This document shows, one piece after another, positions 59,199 through 64,000 of a stretch of 64,000 nt of DNA. The translations under genes and the position numbers were made by a program. How positions within the stretch are numbered: position 1 is the first letter of the stretch; each line of letters begins with the position of its first letter. Source of the stretch: Leptodactylus fallax (taxonomy: Eukaryota; Chordata; Amphibia; Anura; Leptodactylidae); assembly GCA_947044405.1 (NCBI GenBank), contig CAMRHE010000134.1:1252001-1316000 (forward strand). Direction: 5' to 3'. The notes below the pieces were generated by a model. That model was not told the origin of the DNA and searched no databases. It saw only the letters and a program-made list of their open reading frames with translations.

Positions 59199-60381
59199 TC
59201 AGACTTCGGAATCTCCGGCCGGCGTCTCTAGAGGAATAACTAGAGCCTCTCTGGACTGCCTTCCACGACGAGGCGGATAGCCTCTACCACGGCCAGAGCC
59301 AGACCTACCTCTGAAGGCCTGGGGTAAAGTTTTACCCTTCTTGTCGGCCAAGCCCTCTAGGATCTCGTCTAGGGCACAGCCAAAGACTCTACCCGGCTCA
59401 AAGGGTAATGCACACAAATTATACTTTGAGGGGAACACAGCTCTCCAAGGTTTTAACCATAGAGGTCTTCCTGCTGCAGTGTTCTTGGTAAGTGCCAGGG
59501 ATTTGGCCGCCAGCCTTAATTGATGGTGGGAGGTTTCCGTTAAATATTCAGCTGCTAGGGAAACTGAGCCTAGAAACCCTAGCAGCTCGTCTCTGGAGAC
59601 TTCCAGAGTCGGTCACTTTCGAGGTGGACAAGGTCAGTACATAATTTGGCTGACACTTCACAGGACGCAACCGCCACAGCGGTCTTGGGCGAGGCAGCTG
59701 AATAAGCCTTCTTGAAGGTATTGTCGAAGCGCCTGCCATGGCGTCGTGCAGATTTCCTCCATCATCTGATGGTACCTTAGTGCGGCAGGACAGTTTAACC
59801 ACCGCCATATCCACCTTGGGAGGAGGACCCCATTGATCCCATTGAGCAACTGGGAATAAAGCGCCGAACCTCCTAGGAACCACAAGAGGTTTTTCAGGAC
59901 TTCTCCACTCTGAGGACATTAATTTTTGTAATGTCTGGTCCACTTGGAAGACCCTAGGCCCTCTATATGTGGACACGGAGGCTTCCCCCGTCAACATCAC
60001 GATCCTTAGACCGGATGGACTTCAGCAGCCGGCTTAATTTTTCGAGTGGAAGCACGACCTGCTGGGATCTTCAGTGGAATCGTCAGATGAGAGTGTCTCG
60101 TCCACTATCTGATAATCTTCATCAGAGATCCGTAAGGAAGATTGTGTCTCAATCTGCGGTCTCTTGGCAATCTGGGCGATGGAAAAACGAATCTTCTTAA
60201 GAGACTCCTCATATAGTCCTTTACCCAAGTAACAACCTCTTATAGAAGGTACTTCCGGCGGAGGTCCGCGACACTGGTGACAGCGGGTAAAATCATAGCC
60301 GTCAGGTAAAGGGGTATTGCAATCCAAACACATTAGGTGTTTCAAGTTTAGAGGAATTTTTCCTCCTAAGCGCATCGCCAT
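59199..60381 (-). pseudogene. DIRS-like gag, frameshifted
   Basis: ATG at 60379-60381 (minus) opens MAMRLGGKIPLNLKHLMCLD; CLDC and CHQC pairs (about residues 18-21 and 34-37) suggest a small zinc-binding motif. The frame continues acidic (SSDDSTEDPS) to about 60034. Pieces VFQVDQTLQKLMSSEWRSP, VAQWDQWGPPPKVDMAVVKL and, after another frame change, YNLCALPFEPGRVFGCALDE follow, ending in an Arg/Gly-rich tail (RGRSGSGRGRGYPPRRGR). This order resembles gag of other vertebrate DIRS elements. The protein would coat element RNA; this copy cannot make it intact. Confidence 0.7.
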
Positions 60382-61465
60382 TACGTGCTGCAGAAGATGA
60401 CATCTGAAACATCAAACAGCCACGTGACACTGAAACAGGGAAGATTGCCAAGCATCGCATAAAAACCCAAGGGGTACCTTTTTTTTTTTTTTTTTGAATC
60501 GGTCACTTGAAGAGAGAAAAAAACCGTCAGAAAAAAACCAGCCACCGCAACCCGCAGCAGAGGAGCTAGAAACCACTCACTCAACAAATAAAGGACTGCA
60601 TTCAGACCTTTTAAATGTAATCTAGCAGCGAGGGGAGGAAGCCAACAAAGAAGCATTTATACAGCACCAAAACAAGTCAAACGCCATAATGGAACATAGA
60701 GGAGCATAAGCCTAAGCCAGAGGCTCAAAATACAAGCAGCAAAAATCAATTCTATATTTTTGCCTTTAAATTTTAAATTTCCAAACTTACCGCACTTTTT
60801 CCGAGAAAACCGGAAGTAGGGCGCGGTGGTGCGCAAAGGCTTCCTTCCCCTGGGAACATGGGACCGGAGAAAAGTTCCGGCCGAGGAGGTTCCCCGCTTA
60901 CTTCCGGGATCGCGCTGCCTGCAGATGGATGCCGGATAACGCTGCGCTGCGGTGCGAAGGACCGAAGGTTTTCTCTTTGGGGCCGAGGTACCCCAAAAAG
61001 GTAAGCCAGGAGTAAATAAAACCCCTAGCAACGGGAGGTCACAAGAGACCTCCGTCCACCTGTTCCACACAGGACAGAAAAAAACACAGTGGAGGGAGGT
61101 CTCTTGTGCCCTCTTATAGGGCTAGTAGGAGGCACCTTTTTGGTGCTAATTAAAGGTTCCACCTGTCCTAAACAACACACAGGGGCAGAGATACCCCCCA
61201 TATTGTGCTGCTGTCGGACGTAAGGGGAATAAGCCTTTAAGAGCAGTACATGGAGACCAGTGTGGCATCCCTTATCTTGGACAAAAAGTGCATCCAAGTA
61301 TCTTTAGAAGTATAGTTGGAAAGGCATTAAAATGCTGTAAGAAAACAGTAAGAAAAGTGAAAACATAGTCGCTAGCAGTATGTTCTACATCTTTAGCCGC
61401 TAAACATCTAATATACCAACTACCTTTCTTTCCTTATTTTTTTTTCTAATTTACTACTGATACTT

Positions 61466-62602
61466 ACCGTATTTTACAGACCATAAGACTCACCTAGGTT
61501 TTAGAGGAGGAAAATAGGGAAAAAAAATTTTAAGCAAAAAAATATGGGAAAATATTTAATATATGGGAGTTGTAGTTTTGCAATAGCTACAAGGCCACAT
61601 TGACAGGTGGCCCTGCAGCTGTACGGGGAAGCATAGGGTATCTTATATTGCGGGGCCAGATGTACTTTTTAGTTATACCATTTTGGGGAATGTCTATTGC
61701 TTTCATCAGTTTTTATTCAAATCAGAGGCGAAACAGCGAAAAAAAATGGTGGTCCAGCACTTTTGATTTTTTTTTTCTGCTATGACGTTCACCCTACGGG
61801 AAAAATATTTTTATAAGTTTGTAGACTGGGCATTTTCGGACACAGGGATACATAATGTGTATGTGTTCCACAGTAATTTTCTACTTTTATATGTATTCTA
61901 GGGAAAGGGGGTGATTTAGAACTTTTTTTTTTTTTTATTTATTTTTATTTTTTTTTATATTTTATTATCCCCCTAGGGAGCTTCAACCTGCAATCATTTG
62001 ATTGCAAGTCCCATAGACTGCAATAGAACTATATTGCAGTCTATGGGATATTCTGTGCATTACTACTGAGTCTGGTCATAGACCAGCCGCAATAGTAATA
62101 TTCCTATGACAGGCCTGGGAGCCTTCACAAGGCTCCCGGCTGTCACAGGACTAGGACGGCTCCTGCGATCACCGCGTGGGTGCCCTCCTGCAACAAGAAA
62201 GGTACGGGGCCGCTTTGCTACCTTTAGGGGGCTCACAGGTAGTAATGCCCGTGATCAGAGTGGACTCTGATCACAGGCATTAGCTCCAGGTCTCTGCATT
62301 GCAGCAGAGACCCGGTAGCTGTGGCGACCGCTCTGCAGCAGAGAGGCCGCCATCCTATTCACAGACCAGTAAGAGCACAGCAGATGCTGGGAGGTTCAAA
62401 CTGCCAGGACACCCTCTCAGCCTAAGGCCTGCAGCATCGCACCACTCCTCCCGCTGCAGGAAGCTAGCGGCGGCAGGAGTGGGGCGATGCTGCAACCCCG
62501 CTCCTCCACCAAAACACCCAACGTTCGGACTATAAGACGCAACCCCATTTTCCTCCCAAATTTGGGTGGGGAAAAGTGTCTTATAGTCCGAAAAATACGG
62601 TA
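61466..62602. repeat. CGGACTATAAGAC-type repeat, intron 2 copy
   Basis: Begins ACCGTATTTTACAGACCATA and ends TTATAGTCCGAAAAATACGG, so inverted termini of about 25 bases are visible. 1137 bp, without ORF. It shares long colinear segments with 51882-53060 (TTTTAGAGGAGGAAAATAGG, GGCCACATTGACAGGTGGCC, GACTGCAATA, GGAAGCTAGCGGCGGCAGGA). It ends 83 bases before smo exon 3. Confidence 0.75.
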
Positions 62603-62685
62603 TTTCTATTTCTGAAGTTTTAATGCAGTAGGGCATATCTATGTGCATATGTTTCTTTGTAATATCTCTGCTCCTATATTTGCAG

Positions 62686-62895
62686 AATGAGGTGCAAAAC
62701 ATCAAATTCAATAGCTCTGGTCGTTGTGAGCCACCACTGGTCCGCACAGACAATCCTAAAAGTTGGTACGAAGATGTGGAAGGTTGTGGTATTCAGTGTC
62801 AGAACCCTCTGTTTACTTCAAATGAGCATCGAGAGATGCACGTCTACATTGCCATATTCAGCTCTGTCACCATTTTTTTCACTTTCTTCACTTTG
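62686..62895 (+). CDS. smo: smo exon 3: linker and first transmembrane helix
   Basis: Residues 154-223, phase 0 at both ends. [19 protein letters not shown] includes a likely N-glycosylation site (NSS). [19 protein letters not shown] is the highly conserved linker with its cysteines, between the cysteine-rich domain and the membrane. [19 protein letters not shown] is TM1. Acceptor TTTGCAG ends at 62685, and the donor GTAAGC starts at 62896. Intron 3 that follows is short (334 bases) and has no repeats I recognise. Confidence 0.96.
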
Positions 62896-63229
62896 GTAAG
62901 CTAATGGATATTGCGTCATATGCATCATATTTGAAAACAGGCTGGATTCACGTGGCTGTAAAATGCATGCATTTTAGGGTCCATTTTATTGCTACAAGAC
63001 TTGGACCCGGGAACCAAATGTCTTTGGTGGTATAGCTTGGTTCAGTAGAACTGTTGGGAAGGAGGTTGTTTGTGACCATAATACAGATGACAAGATGTGG
63101 GCATACTACAGCTTTGAGAGGCAAGCCTTAGTCATGCTTTAAATTACCAAGTTTATTTTACACAAAGCAGTCCTTATCTTAGTTAAATGAGAAGAATAAC
63201 CCTAATTTATTTCTCTTTTTATTTGCCAG

Positions 63230-63402
63230 GCTACATTTCTTTCAGATTGGAAAAATTCCAACCGATACCCTGCTGTTATCCTTTTTTACGTCAATGCTTG
63301 TTTCTTTATGGGCAGCATTGGTTGGCTAGCACAGTTCATGGATGGTGCTCGGAAAGAAATAGTTTGTCGTGGAGATGGCACAATGAGACTTGGAGAACCC
63401 AC
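63230..63402 (+). CDS. smo: smo exon 4: second transmembrane helix and first extracellular loop
   Basis: Residues 224-280 plus two bases of 281. [20 protein letters not shown] and [20 protein letters not shown] give the first intracellular loop and TM2; [18 protein letters not shown] is the extracellular loop with the conserved cysteine. Acceptor TTTGCCAG ends at 63229; donor GTAAGAG starts at 63403 in phase 2. The rest of the receptor (TM3-TM7 and the cytoplasmic tail) lies to the right of the window. Confidence 0.95.
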
Positions 63403-63469
63403 GTAAGAGCTATTATTTTGTAATCTTTTTCTGTAATGGCTAACACATGATAAAGGCAAGAAGAAAATG

Positions 63470-64000
63470 CTTTTAAATACTAAAACAGGGTGTATACGTT
63501 GAGGTTTTTTGTTGTGCTTTTTAAAGCCAAAAACAGGGATGGATTTAAAAAAAAAAGAGGATATACACCCTGTTTCCTGTTCTTTCCTTTATGATCCACA
63601 CCTAGTTTCAGCTTCAAAAACTGCATAAAAAATGTAAGGTAAGTCCACAGGGACATTCAGCAGTGTTTTCCACTGCAAAATCCTCCTGAAAAGTGGATGT
63701 TTTTTGCTTGTGGTTCATTGCAGATTTCTTTGCAGTCCTCTCGCTGACAAGTTTAAAACTCTCATTGTAGGTCACTTTGCACTGTGGGTGTTTAACGCAG
63801 CATGGGGATGAGATTTATACAAATCTCATCCACTGTGCTGAAAATGTCAAATGCTGCAGGTAAGTTTAAGTTCACACTAGCGCTCAGAAACCCTATCCAC
63901 CTAAAAAAGAGTTTACCCGTGGAACCCATAGACTATTATAGGGTCCGTGCCGGTTTCTGATGATTATATACTGAAATCGTCGGAGAGAAAAGTCCTGTTT
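63470..64000. repeat. MITE-like repeats in smo intron 4, cut by window edge
   Basis: 63470-63865 holds pieces of the 45553-type palindromic repeat (TGTATACGTTGAGG; AAAGCCAAAAACAGGGATGG; CATGGGGATGAGATTTATAC). From 63868, AAGTTCACACTAGCGCTCAG starts a TTCACAC-type repeat that runs off the edge at AGAAAAGTCCTG, a word also in the 10227-10500 copy. Confidence 0.45.

Larger units (their letters stand above)
55961..61231 (-). mobile_element. Full-length DIRS-like retrotransposon, antisense in smo intron 2
   Basis: About 5.27 kb. The terminal repeats are inverted: 55976-56115 pairs with 61085-61231 (TGCCCCTGTGTGTTG against CAACACACAGGGGCA; AGGGCACAAGAGACCTCC against GGAGGTCTCTTGTGCCCT). Next to the left repeat, 56158-56243 is an internal complementary region: its first part is the reverse complement of the left end (55961-55997), its second part that of the right end (near 61205-61230). 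Between the repeats, on the minus strand, come gag-like, RT, RNase H and tyrosine recombinase regions. No target duplication is expected for DIRS elements. Several frameshifts and a lost catalytic residue make it inactive. Confidence 0.88.
55386..62685 (+). other. smo: smo intron 2 (7.3 kb), almost entirely transposons
   Basis: GTAAGC donor at 55386 and TTTGCAG acceptor ending at 62685. It contains a MITE-like copy (55466-55790), an antisense DIRS-like element (55961-61231) and the CGGACTATAAGAC-type repeat (61466-62602). These add up to about 6.7 of 7.3 kb. The last 83 bases before exon 3 are free of recognised repeats. Confidence 0.9.

Overview
This window is vertebrate nuclear DNA, most likely from a frog. 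It carries one host gene, the first four coding exons of smo (Smoothened, the seven-pass Hedgehog signal transducer), on the + strand from 44312 to 63402. The exons have canonical splice sites and an uninterrupted, strongly SMO-like reading frame (signal peptide, most of the cysteine-rich domain, TM1, and TM2 with the first loop). The gene continues past the right edge. The anuran assignment is inferred from the mix of DIRS-type tyrosine-recombinase elements, L1/Tx1-like and L2-like retroelements, several Tc1 transposons and many long fold-back repeats around a SMO sequence. I cannot name the species.

Left part (1-16.4 kb): a decayed DIRS-like retrotransposon on the + strand, with its internal complementary region and right terminal repeat, sits against a Tc1 remnant. 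It is followed by an L2-like fragment, a 5'-truncated L1-like fragment (- strand), a satellite-like tract, and a heavily decayed Tc1 copy that carries a 0.5 kb fold-back insertion. A short 3'-end fragment of another non-LTR element follows, with its own target duplication.

Middle part (17.3-43 kb): a full-length L1/Tx1-like element flanked by a perfect 14-bp target duplication has both ORFs broken by frameshifts and stops. Next comes a nest containing a 1.46 kb fold-back element and a Tc1 with a broken transposase. A second Tc1 (35037-36631) has a nearly complete transposase ORF with all three catalytic acidic residues; it lies inside an AT-rich satellite tract. Several 0.2-0.5 kb palindromic MITE-like repeats recur, including a near-perfect 400-bp palindrome at 39188-39587.

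Right part (43.4-64 kb): smo. A roughly 180-bp block just upstream of exon 1 is duplicated. Intron 1 (10.6 kb) contains a solo LTR with TTAA duplications, several MITE-like repeats, and a repeat carrying a nested hAT-like MITE. Intron 2 (7.3 kb) is almost entirely transposon: a full-length antisense DIRS-like element (about 5.27 kb, all terminal and internal repeats present), a second copy of the intron 1 repeat, and a short MITE.

Apart from smo and the Tc1 transposase at 35271-36275, every coding region I recognise is a broken transposon gene. I did not find a new multi-gene system. The most interesting material is structural: complete DIRS architecture, nested insertions with readable order, long palindromes and the transposon load of smo introns. 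All repeat names are by structure and motif recognition; no database search was possible.
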